Part shown: positions 1-8,327 of the stretch, in pieces | How the letters are laid out: each line of letters opens with the position of its first letter | How positions within the stretch are numbered: position 1 is the first letter of the stretch | Notes under the pieces: model-generated | The model's database searches: none | The model's input: the letters and a program-made list of their open reading frames with translations, nothing else | What the model was told of the DNA's origin: nothing | Program-made: the position numbers and the translations under genes | NCBI GenBank assembly: GCA_943842625.1 | Contig: CALTCK010000011.1 | Span: 1 to 61,426, forward strand | Reading direction: 5' to 3' | Source: an uncultured Flavobacteriaceae bacterium | GTDB lineage: Bacteria; Bacteroidota; Bacteroidia; Flavobacteriales; Flavobacteriaceae | DNA: 61,426 nucleotides

Positions 1-1158
1 AGCATCACCACCTGTGCTTCTTGAACTTCCTGCAATTGCAAACGATCCATTACCAAGGTTTTTAATTCCTCTAGAGGTATCAAATTCAGTTCCTCCAAAT
101 GATTTTTCCCAAAGAATCGCTCCGTTAGATGCATTTATTTTAATGATCCAAATATCGCCTCCGCCTTTTGGATTAGAGATATCTTCTCCGAGACTTCTTG
201 ACTCTCCGGTTAGTAGGTAGTTACCATCGTCAGTTCTAGCAATGGAGAACGCTCTGTCAGTTTCAAGGCCTCCATAGGATTTCTCCCAAACTTTCTCTCC
301 GGTAGCACTCACTTTTATGACCCAGAAATCGTCAGCCCCTATTGCATTAGAAATGTCAAAGTCAGGACTGTCTGAAATACCAACTAATAAAAACCCACCA
401 TCATCGGTTTCTATAACGTCTTTATTTAAATCAGCTTGGGTTCCGCCAAAATAACGTCTCCAAATTTTGTTTCCATTTGCATCCATCTTAATTCCCCAAA
501 AGTCCCCCAGACTGTGTTGACCGCCTCTTAAATTTTGGTCCTCATTTACGATATCATTTCCTTCGCCATTACTACCACCTTCACCTACTTGTAAGGTGCC
601 CGAAGCAAAATACCCACCATCGGTTGTTGGAATTACTTTGTAGGCTTGATCTTGACCAATAAATCCAAATGATTTTTCCCATTGAATTATACCTTGGTTG
701 TCCACTTTTACAATCCAATAATCTTGAAAACCTGCATTTTCAGAAACATCTCCATCAAAACTTGAAGTATAACCAGAGATGATGTAGCCTCCATCGTTGG
801 TTTTGGATAAGCCTGTTGCTTGATCGTTTTGACTTCCTCCATAGGTTTTATCCCAGATTTTATCTCCATCTTGATTAAGTTTTAACAACCAATAATCTTG
901 ATCAGAATTTGTTTTGCCTGTGATGTCTCCGTCAATACTATTAGTAAATCCTAAAACCACATAGCCGCCATCATTTGCTTCTACAATATCGATAGCATCA
1001 TCTTCATTGGAGCCTCCAAATGTTTTGACCCAAACTAACTGTCCTTCAAAAACAGGATCAACTTGGATCACTGAATTGTCATCATCACTAGAACACGAAA
1101 AAAGAATATAAATAGATAAAAATAATGTTAGGAATTTTCTTCCTTTTAAAAAATTCAT
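1..1158 (-). CDS. Surface lipoprotein with six tandem ~55-residue repeats (3' end cut off by window)
   Basis: The reading frame is open from the ATG at 1158 down to base 1, giving 386 residues with no stop, so the gene continues beyond the window. A lipoprotein signal peptide ends at Cys22 (FSC), followed by SSDDDN, which resembles the acidic lipoprotein export signal that sends Bacteroidota lipoproteins to the cell surface. The rest is at least six repeats of about 55 residues, each with a core like W-x-K-x-[FY]-GG, a DGGY strand pair, G-x-[ST]-x-S and D-[YF]-W-x-[IV]-K. This is the pattern of delta-60-like beta-propeller repeats common in flavobacterial exported proteins. It lies just downstream of the secreted propeller array on the same strand. 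The ligand is unknown; the call as a surface beta-propeller lipoprotein is firm, its function is not. Confidence 0.8.
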   Translation of the reverse strand, partial: MNFLKGRKFLTLFLSIYILFSCSSDDDNSVIQVDPVFEGQLVWVKTFGGSNEDDAIDIVEANDGGYVVLGFTNSIDGDITGKTNSDQDYWLLKLNQDGDKIWDKTYGGSQNDQATGLSKTNDGGYIISGYTSSFDGDVSENAGFQDYWIVKVDNQGIIQWEKSFGFIGQDQAYKVIPTTDGGYFASGTLQVGEGGSNGEGNDIVNEDQNLRGGQHSLGDFWGIKMDANGNKIWRRYFGGTQADLNKDVIETDDGGFLLVGISDSPDFDISNAIGADDFWVIKVSATGEKVWEKSYGGLETDRAFSIARTDDGNYLLTGESRSLGEDISNPKGGGDIWIIKINASNGAILWEKSFGGTEFDTSRGIKNLGNGSFAIAGSSRSTGGDA

Positions 1159-1212
1159 AATGAACCAAATTTAAATGGCTAGTATAAAGTTAACTTTTTA
1201 TTGTTAAGTATA

Positions 1213-2622
1213 TTACTTTACAATCAACCTTTTAGTGGTTGAACTATTAATTTTTACTAGATAAATTCCAACATTTAAGCCACTAATATCAATATTTTTG
1301 GATAGTATATTAGCGCTGTCAATATTGATAACACGTTGCCCTAACACATTAAATATTTCAATTTTAGATATTGGATTACTGTTAGATTGAACTCTTAGAT
1401 TATTTTTAGCTGGATTAGGGATCAGATTAAAATCATTAGTTTCAAAGTCAGAATTATTTAACCCACTTTCTCGAACTAAGGTGAACCCATTGGTCCCAGA
1501 AATAACAATATTTTGACTTTCAAAAAAAGGATAGACATTCCAAGAACCATCATAATTAGCATTATTATTTTGAGGGTAAGTATCAAAATAAATATCTGCT
1601 GTCATTTCTTGATTTTCTATGTTGCTAATATCAACTACCCGCAATCCCGAGGAATAGTTTGAAAGGTAATAACGATCACCAATCACATATCCGTTATGGT
1701 CTACCGAACTAGTTTCACCAAAATACTCCATATGTAATTGTATGTTGTCTAAATCGGATACGTCAAAAACAACCGTACGTGTATTAAAACCAAAATCAAA
1801 TTCATCAGCCTCATCTCCAAGCAGCATATATTTACGATCATCAGTTAACCAATTTTGATGTGTATAACCAGAACTAGAGTAAGGTATTGAAGCTATTTGA
1901 ATAGGATTTGCTTTGTCTGTTACATCAACAATTTCAATGTGATCTTCATTGGAACCAAAAAATATTTCTTTTCCGGTATAGTCTGTATCTGGTCCATCGT
2001 AAATAATCACTTGAGCATCATGCGTATAACCACCTGCTGAATATCCTCCTACTAGAAATGGGTTAAGCGGATCTTGTATATTGATCATGTGTGGTCCTCC
2101 TCCAAAGGTATTATCGCCAACACTATAAGCATATCCAGATTCTTCATTAATTACTATATTATGAGAACTTCCAAAACCAGGATAGTGTGCATCTTCTGTA
2201 AAAGTTTCAGGGGGAGATGCAACTGTTCTTAGTCTTGTTAAATCAAATACTTGCATCCCATGACCATTAGCTTCACTTACAATAAAAGCATGGTTTTCAT
2301 ATACCTTTATATCTCTCCAAATTATAGATGAAGAATGAGTTGGTAGTTTCCCTAAATATATTGGATTTATTGGATCTGATATATCAATAAAGGCAGTCCC
2401 ATTTGTCAGACCTACCAAAGCATATTCAGCACCATCTTCCGGATCTGTCCAACCCCAAGAGTCACTTGCACCATTTGCATTCATTTCATCTAGTGAAATA
2501 TGAGATTGTAAATCAAAACCGTTGCACGGGTAATTTTGGGCAAAACCATTTTCACAGGGTGTTTGTCCATAAATTGAGATTGTAACAAATAATGTTAGCA
2601 GGAGTACGTATATTTTTTTCAT
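1213..2622 (-). CDS. Choice-of-anchor B family secreted beta-propeller, T9SS cargo (paralog A)
   Basis: This 469-residue protein starts with a Sec signal peptide ending near IYGQ. The body has the features of the choice-of-anchor B family: PCNGFDLQ near residue 35, WGWTDPEDG, NGTAFIDISDP, WRDIKVY, GMQVFDLTRLR and DHNGY, which are LVIVD-type propeller blades. The last ~70 residues form a type A T9SS sorting domain (PNPAKNN, FNVLGQRV, GIYLVKI, final KRLIVK). The protein should therefore cross the outer membrane by T9SS and be released or anchored at the surface. It is the last gene of a four-paralog minus-strand array and has its own 172-bp upstream region carrying a TACATTTG box at 2640-2647 and the element at 2729-2748. 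The substrate is unknown. Confidence 0.88.
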   Translation of the reverse strand: MKKIYVLLLTLFVTISIYGQTPCENGFAQNYPCNGFDLQSHISLDEMNANGASDSWGWTDPEDGAEYALVGLTNGTAFIDISDPINPIYLGKLPTHSSSIIWRDIKVYENHAFIVSEANGHGMQVFDLTRLRTVASPPETFTEDAHYPGFGSSHNIVINEESGYAYSVGDNTFGGGPHMINIQDPLNPFLVGGYSAGGYTHDAQVIIYDGPDTDYTGKEIFFGSNEDHIEIVDVTDKANPIQIASIPYSSSGYTHQNWLTDDRKYMLLGDEADEFDFGFNTRTVVFDVSDLDNIQLHMEYFGETSSVDHNGYVIGDRYYLSNYSSGLRVVDISNIENQEMTADIYFDTYPQNNNANYDGSWNVYPFFESQNIVISGTNGFTLVRESGLNNSDFETNDFNLIPNPAKNNLRVQSNSNPISKIEIFNVLGQRVINIDSANILSKNIDISGLNVGIYLVKINSSTTKRLIVK

Positions 2623-2728
2623 AACTTTTTATTAAGTGACAAATGTAATTATTTAAAATTATTCTATGTAAAATTTAACAGTTATTAAACATTATTGATA
2701 ATCCATTATTAAGTAAACAACTGTATGG

Positions 2729-2748
2729 TCACTAAACCCTACTTTTTT
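2729..2748 (-). promoter_or_regulatory. Array-specific upstream element, copy 1
   Basis: A 20-bp stretch (coding-strand core AAAAAAGTAGGGTTTA followed by one variable base and TGA) lies 107 bp above the start of paralog A. The same sequence, 19 of 20 identical, lies 104 bp above paralog C at 6708-6727. The sequence around it is not conserved. It may be a regulator-binding site or part of the duplicated promoter; that reading is inference. Confidence 0.5.
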
Positions 2749-2794
2749 TGTAGTTATTTTTATATTACATTATAGTTATCTCACTGTAATATAT

Positions 2795-4204
2795 TTAAAA
2801 TTTTACAACTTTTAAGGCAAACAGATTGTTTATATTTAGTATGTAAATTCCATTTGAAAAACTATTCAAATTTATAGCAACAGTTGATTTGGAATTGAAT
2901 AACTGATCCGTTAGTTTTTTTCCATTTAAATCGTAAATTTTTATATTTACTATTGGTATTTCACTCGATTGAATGTTCAATATGTCAGTTTTAGAATTTA
3001 ATACTACTTCAAAAGATTCAGAAGTTGTATTTATTATTGATAGTGCAGAGGACTTCACTAAAAAGAAACCTTCTCGATCACTAATAACAATATTCCCACT
3101 TTCAAAGTATGGATACGTACTCCAAATTCCCTCGTAACCTGCAAAATCATTTAAAGGATGACTATCAAAGTAACCAAGTTGTGTCATGGTACCGTTTTCA
3201 ATTTCAGAAATGTCAATAACTCTCAATCCAGCAGCGTTGTTAGCAAGATAAAAAACATCTTCTTTTATATAACCGTTGTGGTCAGTTGCAAGGGTAGGCC
3301 CTGTGTAATCAAACGAATGGCTTGGGTTATCTAAATCAGAGATGTCTAAAATGATTGTTTTTGTATTAAATCCAAAGTCTATTTCATCCGCTTCATCTCC
3401 TAAAATATAATATTTAAAATCGTCGGTTATCCATCCCTGGTGGGTATACGAAAAATTGGTGTATGATATATCTGCAATATGTTGAGGATTGTCCTTATCG
3501 GTCACATCTACAATTACCACACGGTCTTCATTACTGCCTACATAAATTTCTTTTCCAATATAGTCGGTATCTGGCCCATTATAATTTTTTATGTGCGCAT
3601 CGTGGGTATATCCATCAGCAGAATATCCGCCGGCTGCAGTTGGGTTTAAGGGATCTGAAATATCAATGAAATGGGCACCACCAGCATAGGTGTTATCCCC
3701 CAAACTATAGGCAAAACCAGTTTCCTCATTAATTGCAATATTATGTGAAGCTCCAAATCCATCGTAATGAGCATCTTCTGTGAAATTTTCGGGAGGACTT
3801 GAAACATCTCTTAGACGAGTTAAGTCAAAAACTTGCATGCCATGATTACTAGCCTCACTTACAATAAAAGCATGATTTTGATAAACTTTTATATCTCTCC
3901 AAATACTTTCTCCTGTATGGGAAGGTAATTTTCCTAAGTAAACAGGGTTAATTGGATCTGATATATCAATAAAAGCCGTACCGTTTTTTAATCCCATAAT
4001 AGCATATTCGTTTCCATCATCAGGATCGGTCCACCCCCAAGAATCATTTCCTCTTATGCCATCCATTTCTTCTAACGAAATAAAAGATTGTAGATCGTAA
4101 CCATTACAAGGATACTCCCCTGCCATTCCGTTTTCACATGGAATTTGCGCAGAGAGATTTATTGAAAATAATACTGTAAAAAAACTAAAAGCTAAAAGTT
4201 TCAT
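2795..4204 (-). CDS. Choice-of-anchor B family secreted beta-propeller (paralog B), degenerate sorting tail
   Basis: Like paralog A this is 469 residues with a signal peptide (ending around NLSAQ) and the same propeller signatures in the same order: PCNGYDLQ, WGWTDPDDG, NGTAFIDISDP, WRDIKVY, GMQVFDLTRLR and DHNGY. Its propeller is closest to that of paralog C next door, sharing for example NEYAIMGLKNGTAF. The C-terminal ~70 residues still look like a sorting domain (KIYDLNGKKL, NGIYILNI, final LKVVKF), but the usual PNP motif at its beginning is absent, where SFEVVLNSKTD is found instead. The stop codon of paralog C lies only 3 bases upstream of this start, so B is surely cotranscribed with C. 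Function unknown beyond secreted propeller. Confidence 0.87.
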   Translation of the reverse strand: MKLLAFSFFTVLFSINLSAQIPCENGMAGEYPCNGYDLQSFISLEEMDGIRGNDSWGWTDPDDGNEYAIMGLKNGTAFIDISDPINPVYLGKLPSHTGESIWRDIKVYQNHAFIVSEASNHGMQVFDLTRLRDVSSPPENFTEDAHYDGFGASHNIAINEETGFAYSLGDNTYAGGAHFIDISDPLNPTAAGGYSADGYTHDAHIKNYNGPDTDYIGKEIYVGSNEDRVVIVDVTDKDNPQHIADISYTNFSYTHQGWITDDFKYYILGDEADEIDFGFNTKTIILDISDLDNPSHSFDYTGPTLATDHNGYIKEDVFYLANNAAGLRVIDISEIENGTMTQLGYFDSHPLNDFAGYEGIWSTYPYFESGNIVISDREGFFLVKSSALSIINTTSESFEVVLNSKTDILNIQSSEIPIVNIKIYDLNGKKLTDQLFNSKSTVAINLNSFSNGIYILNINNLFALKVVKF

Positions 4205-4207
4205 TAT

Positions 4208-6604
4208 TTAAATTTTTATCAATTTTTTGGTGACTTGATTATTAATGGTCATGAAATAGATTCCATTTGAAAAATTCGAAATATCAAGTGTTTTTGTTTC
4301 TGAATTTATAGTATTAATATCAAGAATTTGTTTTCCATTGATATCAAATACACTAATAATGCTTAATAAATCAGTTTTTGAATTTACAGTCACCAGATTT
4401 GAAGATGGATTTGGATAGATACTCAATCCATTAATAAAATAATGATCATCATTGTTAAGAAATGGAAGTACTTCAATTTCAAAAGAACAACTTGAGGAAT
4501 TCCCTTGATCATCTGTGGTTTCAAATGTGATAGTATTACTTCCCACTCCAATTGGTTCGCCTGCATTTGGGTTTTGAATTATGATTAAATTTTCAGAACA
4601 ATTATCTGTTGCACTAACTTCATTATTTAAAACATAGTCAGGTAAGATTATCGTACCATCTGCACCTGCTTGTAAAGTTTGATTTTCTGGACAATTTATC
4701 TCAGGCTCCATGTTATCCTCAATAGTTACTATTGCAATACAGGTATCTGTGTTTTCGTAGGGATCAATTACTGTTAAAGTTACTTCATTTTCACCAATAT
4801 TTGAGCAATCAAAGAAATTTATATCGATACTTACAGAATATGAGCCGCTGTTATCACTCGAACCTCCATCTATACTTTCCGCAGAAATAGTTCCTTCACC
4901 ATTCTCATCTAATATTACTGTAAGATTTTGACATATTGCTACAGGTGCTTCATCATCAATAAAATCAATAATGGTAATCTCAACAGTGACACTTGCCATA
5001 TTCCCTGAATCATCTATCCCTTCTAAAGTAGCATCAAAAGTTCCGACGGTGGTAAATGTATCTGGAGTTAATGTTAGTGAAACTATAGAACAGTTGTCAA
5101 AACTTTCATTATCGACTTCTTCGGCTGCAACAGTAACAGAGGGATTCCCCTCTAAACTTACTGTAATATTCTGTCCAACAATATTTGGTAAAATATTATC
5201 TTCAACAGTAATAATTGCATCACAAGAGTCAGAATTTCCTGCTGCGTCAAAGACGGTTAGAATTACTTCATTATCACCTATATCGTTACAGGTGAAGGTG
5301 CTAATATTCAATTCAAATGAGGTAATTCCTACGTCATCAGAAGAGCCTCCATCTATGTTATCAGCAGAAACGCTTACCAAGCCATTTTCATCTAGTTCTA
5401 AAGTGATGTTTTGACAAACTGCAGTTGGACTAGTAGTATCTGTTGCGTTTGATTTAACTAGGAAAAAACCTCCTCCAGAACTATTAGAGATCACAATATT
5501 TCCACTTTCAAAGTAAGGATAAACATTCCAAGCACCTGAAAAACCAGCAGAATTACTAGAGGGATAGGTGTCAAAATAACCAATTTCACTCATGTTTTGG
5601 TTACCTAGATCACTGATATCCAAGACTGTTAATCCAGCAGTATAATTAGCAAGATAATATTTATTATTTTTAGTATATCCATTATGATCTATCGCTGGTG
5701 TTGTCCCGAAATAGTCAAAATCGAATTGAGGATTGTCAAGATCGGAGAAATCAAATACGATAGTTTTGGTATTGAATCCGAAGTTTAGCTCATCCGTTTC
5801 GTCGCCAAGGATAAAGTACTTTAAATCTTCTGTTAACCAACCTTGATGGGTGTAAGAATCATTACTGTAAGTTGCATCAGCAATTAATACAGGATTTGAT
5901 TTATCAGTTACATCTACAATTGTAACAAAACTTTCGTTGGATCCAATGTATATTTCTCTTCCAGTGTAATCGGAATCTGGTCCGTTGTAGTTAACAACTT
6001 GTGCATCGTGGGAGTAACCACTGCCAGCATAACCCCCTTCTCCAAATGGATTTAAAGGATCTTGAATATTTATAAAATGTGCGCCTCCATTATAATCTGC
6101 TCCAACTCCATAAGCATAGCCAGTTTCTTCATTGATAACGATATTATGTGCACTTCCGAAGCCATCGTAATGTGCATCTTCGGTAAAAGTCTCAGGAGGA
6201 TTTTCAACGTCTCTTAAACGAGTTAAATCAAACACTTGCATCCCATGTCCTCCAGCTTCACTTACCACAAAAGCATGATTTTGATACACTTTTATGTCTC
6301 TCCAAGTACTGTTGGAAGTGTGAGTGGGTAATTTCCCTAGGTATACTGGATTAACTGGATCAGAAATGTCAATAAAGGCGGTTCCATTTTTTAAGCCCAT
6401 GATAGCGTATTCGTTTCCATCATCAGGATCGGTCCAACCCCAAGAATCATTTCCTCCAGAGGTATTAAATGCTGAAAAAGGGATAAAAGATTGTAAATCA
6501 TAGCCATTGCATGGATATGATCCTGCCATACCATTAACGCAGGGAGTTTGTGCATAATTTATATGACTAAATACAAAAAACAGAAGGAGCATTATTTTTT
6601 TCAT
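4208..6604 (-). CDS. Choice-of-anchor B secreted beta-propeller with HYR domains, T9SS cargo (paralog C)
   Basis: I place the start at 6604 (MKKIMLLLFF, a normal signal peptide) rather than at 6628, which would add eight residues before it; this gives 798 residues. The N-terminal ~385 residues are the same propeller as in the three neighbours. Between the propeller and the sorting domain are about 340 extra residues made of four HYR-like immunoglobulin-fold modules, each with the pattern TAVCQNITLELDE / SSDDVGI / TLTVxDxxGNxxSC / TVEDN. The last ~70 residues are a T9SS type A domain (IYPNPSSN, FDINGKQI, GIYFMTI, KKLIKI). HYR modules are usually extracellular adhesion or spacer domains. The gene heads a C-B transcription unit and has the shared upstream element at 6708-6727. 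Confidence 0.88.
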   Translation of the reverse strand: MKKIMLLLFFVFSHINYAQTPCVNGMAGSYPCNGYDLQSFIPFSAFNTSGGNDSWGWTDPDDGNEYAIMGLKNGTAFIDISDPVNPVYLGKLPTHTSNSTWRDIKVYQNHAFVVSEAGGHGMQVFDLTRLRDVENPPETFTEDAHYDGFGSAHNIVINEETGYAYGVGADYNGGAHFINIQDPLNPFGEGGYAGSGYSHDAQVVNYNGPDSDYTGREIYIGSNESFVTIVDVTDKSNPVLIADATYSNDSYTHQGWLTEDLKYFILGDETDELNFGFNTKTIVFDFSDLDNPQFDFDYFGTTPAIDHNGYTKNNKYYLANYTAGLTVLDISDLGNQNMSEIGYFDTYPSSNSAGFSGAWNVYPYFESGNIVISNSSGGGFFLVKSNATDTTSPTAVCQNITLELDENGLVSVSADNIDGGSSDDVGITSFELNISTFTCNDIGDNEVILTVFDAAGNSDSCDAIITVEDNILPNIVGQNITVSLEGNPSVTVAAEEVDNESFDNCSIVSLTLTPDTFTTVGTFDATLEGIDDSGNMASVTVEITIIDFIDDEAPVAICQNLTVILDENGEGTISAESIDGGSSDNSGSYSVSIDINFFDCSNIGENEVTLTVIDPYENTDTCIAIVTIEDNMEPEINCPENQTLQAGADGTIILPDYVLNNEVSATDNCSENLIIIQNPNAGEPIGVGSNTITFETTDDQGNSSSCSFEIEVLPFLNNDDHYFINGLSIYPNPSSNLVTVNSKTDLLSIISVFDINGKQILDINTINSETKTLDISNFSNGIYFMTINNQVTKKLIKI

Positions 6605-6707
6605 GAAATTAAATTTAATCTTACTCATAAATTAATTATGAATTGTTAGTTAATAATTAGTTTTTAATTTTTCATTTAATGTGTTTAATAATAATACAAT
6701 TTAACCA

Positions 6708-6727
6708 TCAATAAACCCTACTTTTTT
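6708..6727 (-). promoter_or_regulatory. Array-specific upstream element, copy 2
   Basis: Second copy of the 20-bp element described at 2729-2748, with one mismatch. It lies 104 bp above the start of paralog C. Paralog D lacks it in its 105-bp upstream region, and I saw no further copy of the GTAGGGTTTA core elsewhere in the window on reading. Confidence 0.5.
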
Positions 6728-6794
6728 AAGCAATTAATTTGATATTAATCAAATAATCCTTTTCATCGTAAATATAACAGGAAGCAAGAGTGTT

Positions 6795-8222
6795 TTAAAA
6801 CTTTACAACTTTCGAGGTAAATTTATTATTGATTTTTAATATATAGATTCCATTTGATAGGTTTGAAATATTCAAATCAGTTGTTGCTACAGAGTTGTAT
6901 AGATTAGAAATTACCAACTTGCCATTTAAATCATAAACATCAATTGCTTTGATTTGAGTTTCTATAGCGCTAATCTTAACATTACTAGAACTAGGATTCG
7001 GATGGATATTAAAATTAGAAATAGTATTATCTCCCATTCCTAGTGAAGAAGGTTTTACTAAATAGAAACCAGGGACATAATTTGGATCACTATACACCAG
7101 ACTCGAAATAATAATATTACCACTTTCAAAATAGGGGTATACATTCCAAGCTCCATCGTAACCTGCGGAGTTTCCATAAATAAAAACATCAAAATATCCT
7201 GTTTCTGTCATGTTCCCATTTGCAATATCAGAAATATTAACTACTCGCATACCGGCTTTATAGTTTGCTAGGTAAAATTTATCGCCCTTCACGTAGCCAT
7301 TATGGTCTGTTGCTGAGGTGGGGCCGGTGTATTCAAACGCTAGCTCTGGATTATCTAAATCTGTGAAATCAAAAATAATGTTCCTAGTATCAAAACCAAA
7401 ATCTAACTCATCGATTTCGTCTCCCATAATAAAGTAAGTCAAATCTTCAGTAAACCAACCTTGATGAGTGTAAGAGGTGTTGGAGTATAAAACGTTGGAT
7501 ATTAATTGTGGATTTGATTTGTCAGTAACATCAACAATAGTTACAAAATCTTCGTTACTTCCAATGTAAATCTCCTTTCCTGTATGATCCGAATCGGGAC
7601 CATCGTAAACAACTACTTGGGCATCATGCGTATATCCACTACCACTATATCCTCCTTCACCTACCGGATTCAAAGGATCTTGGATATTAACAAAATGTGC
7701 ACCTCCACTAAAGTCTGCACCGACACCATAAGCATAACCTGTTTCTTCGTTAATCACGATATTATGTGCGCCTCCAAAGCCACCGTAATGGGCATCTTCC
7801 GTGAATGTCTCAGGAGGGTTAGCAACATCTCTTAATCTAGTTAAGTCAAATACTTGTATGCCATGACCGCCTGCTTCACTAACTACAAATGCGTAATTAT
7901 TATAGACTTTTACATCTCTCCACAAACTTGAAGTTGTGTGTGTAGGTAATTTTCCAAGATATGTTGGATTTACTGGATCTGAAATATCGAGGAATGCGGT
8001 TCCATTATCTAAACCAACTAACGCATACTCAGTTCCATCTTCAGGATCTGTCCATCCCCATGAGTCGTTTGCGTTGCTCGCATCAAAATCAGTGCAAGGA
8101 ATAAAAACTTGTAAGTCATAACCATTACAAGGGTATTGACCTGCCAATCCGTTTTCGCAAGGTGTTTGCGAGTTTAACGTCGTCATACATAATATTAAGA
8201 CTGGTAATAATAACTTTTTCAT
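6795..8222 (-). CDS. Choice-of-anchor B family secreted beta-propeller, T9SS cargo (paralog D)
   Basis: A 475-residue paralog with signal peptide (MKKLLLPVLILCMTTLNSQ), then PCNGYDLQ, WGWTDPEDG, NGTAFLDISDP, WRDVKVY, GIQVFDLTRLR and DHNGY. The sorting domain is complete: IHPNPSSSNVKI, DVYDLNGKLV, NGIYILKI and a final SKVVKF. A short insertion near the end of the propeller (around SSLVYSDPNYVPGF) distinguishes it from A-C. It is the first gene of the array on the minus strand and is divergent from the RND efflux operon, with 105 bp between the two starts. The ligand is unknown. The family is annotated only by its variable anchoring tail, so a more specific role cannot be given. Confidence 0.88.
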   Translation of the reverse strand: MKKLLLPVLILCMTTLNSQTPCENGLAGQYPCNGYDLQVFIPCTDFDASNANDSWGWTDPEDGTEYALVGLDNGTAFLDISDPVNPTYLGKLPTHTTSSLWRDVKVYNNYAFVVSEAGGHGIQVFDLTRLRDVANPPETFTEDAHYGGFGGAHNIVINEETGYAYGVGADFSGGAHFVNIQDPLNPVGEGGYSGSGYTHDAQVVVYDGPDSDHTGKEIYIGSNEDFVTIVDVTDKSNPQLISNVLYSNTSYTHQGWFTEDLTYFIMGDEIDELDFGFDTRNIIFDFTDLDNPELAFEYTGPTSATDHNGYVKGDKFYLANYKAGMRVVNISDIANGNMTETGYFDVFIYGNSAGYDGAWNVYPYFESGNIIISSLVYSDPNYVPGFYLVKPSSLGMGDNTISNFNIHPNPSSSNVKISAIETQIKAIDVYDLNGKLVISNLYNSVATTDLNISNLSNGIYILKINNKFTSKVVKF

Positions 8223-8327
8223 AATTTTTTTTTCAATTTTTTATCAAAGAAACGAAAAAATCATTAGATTGGCCAATACTTTTTTCTTATTGCTTTTAAC
8301 CACTACATATCAACAAACTCACATAAA

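Noticed and set aside
14-220. 68-residue open frame on the plus strand at the window edge
   Set aside because: It is antisense to the repeat lipoprotein, whose minus-strand frame is continuous and has clear repeats.
4971-5414. 147-residue open frame on the plus strand inside paralog C
   Set aside because: It is the antisense shadow of the HYR-encoding region, with low-complexity Ser/Thr/Val content and no signal or family motif.
6605-6628. Longer start for paralog C
   Set aside because: The eight residues SKIKFNF before MKKIMLL are not seen in the other three paralogs, all of which start directly with their signal peptide.
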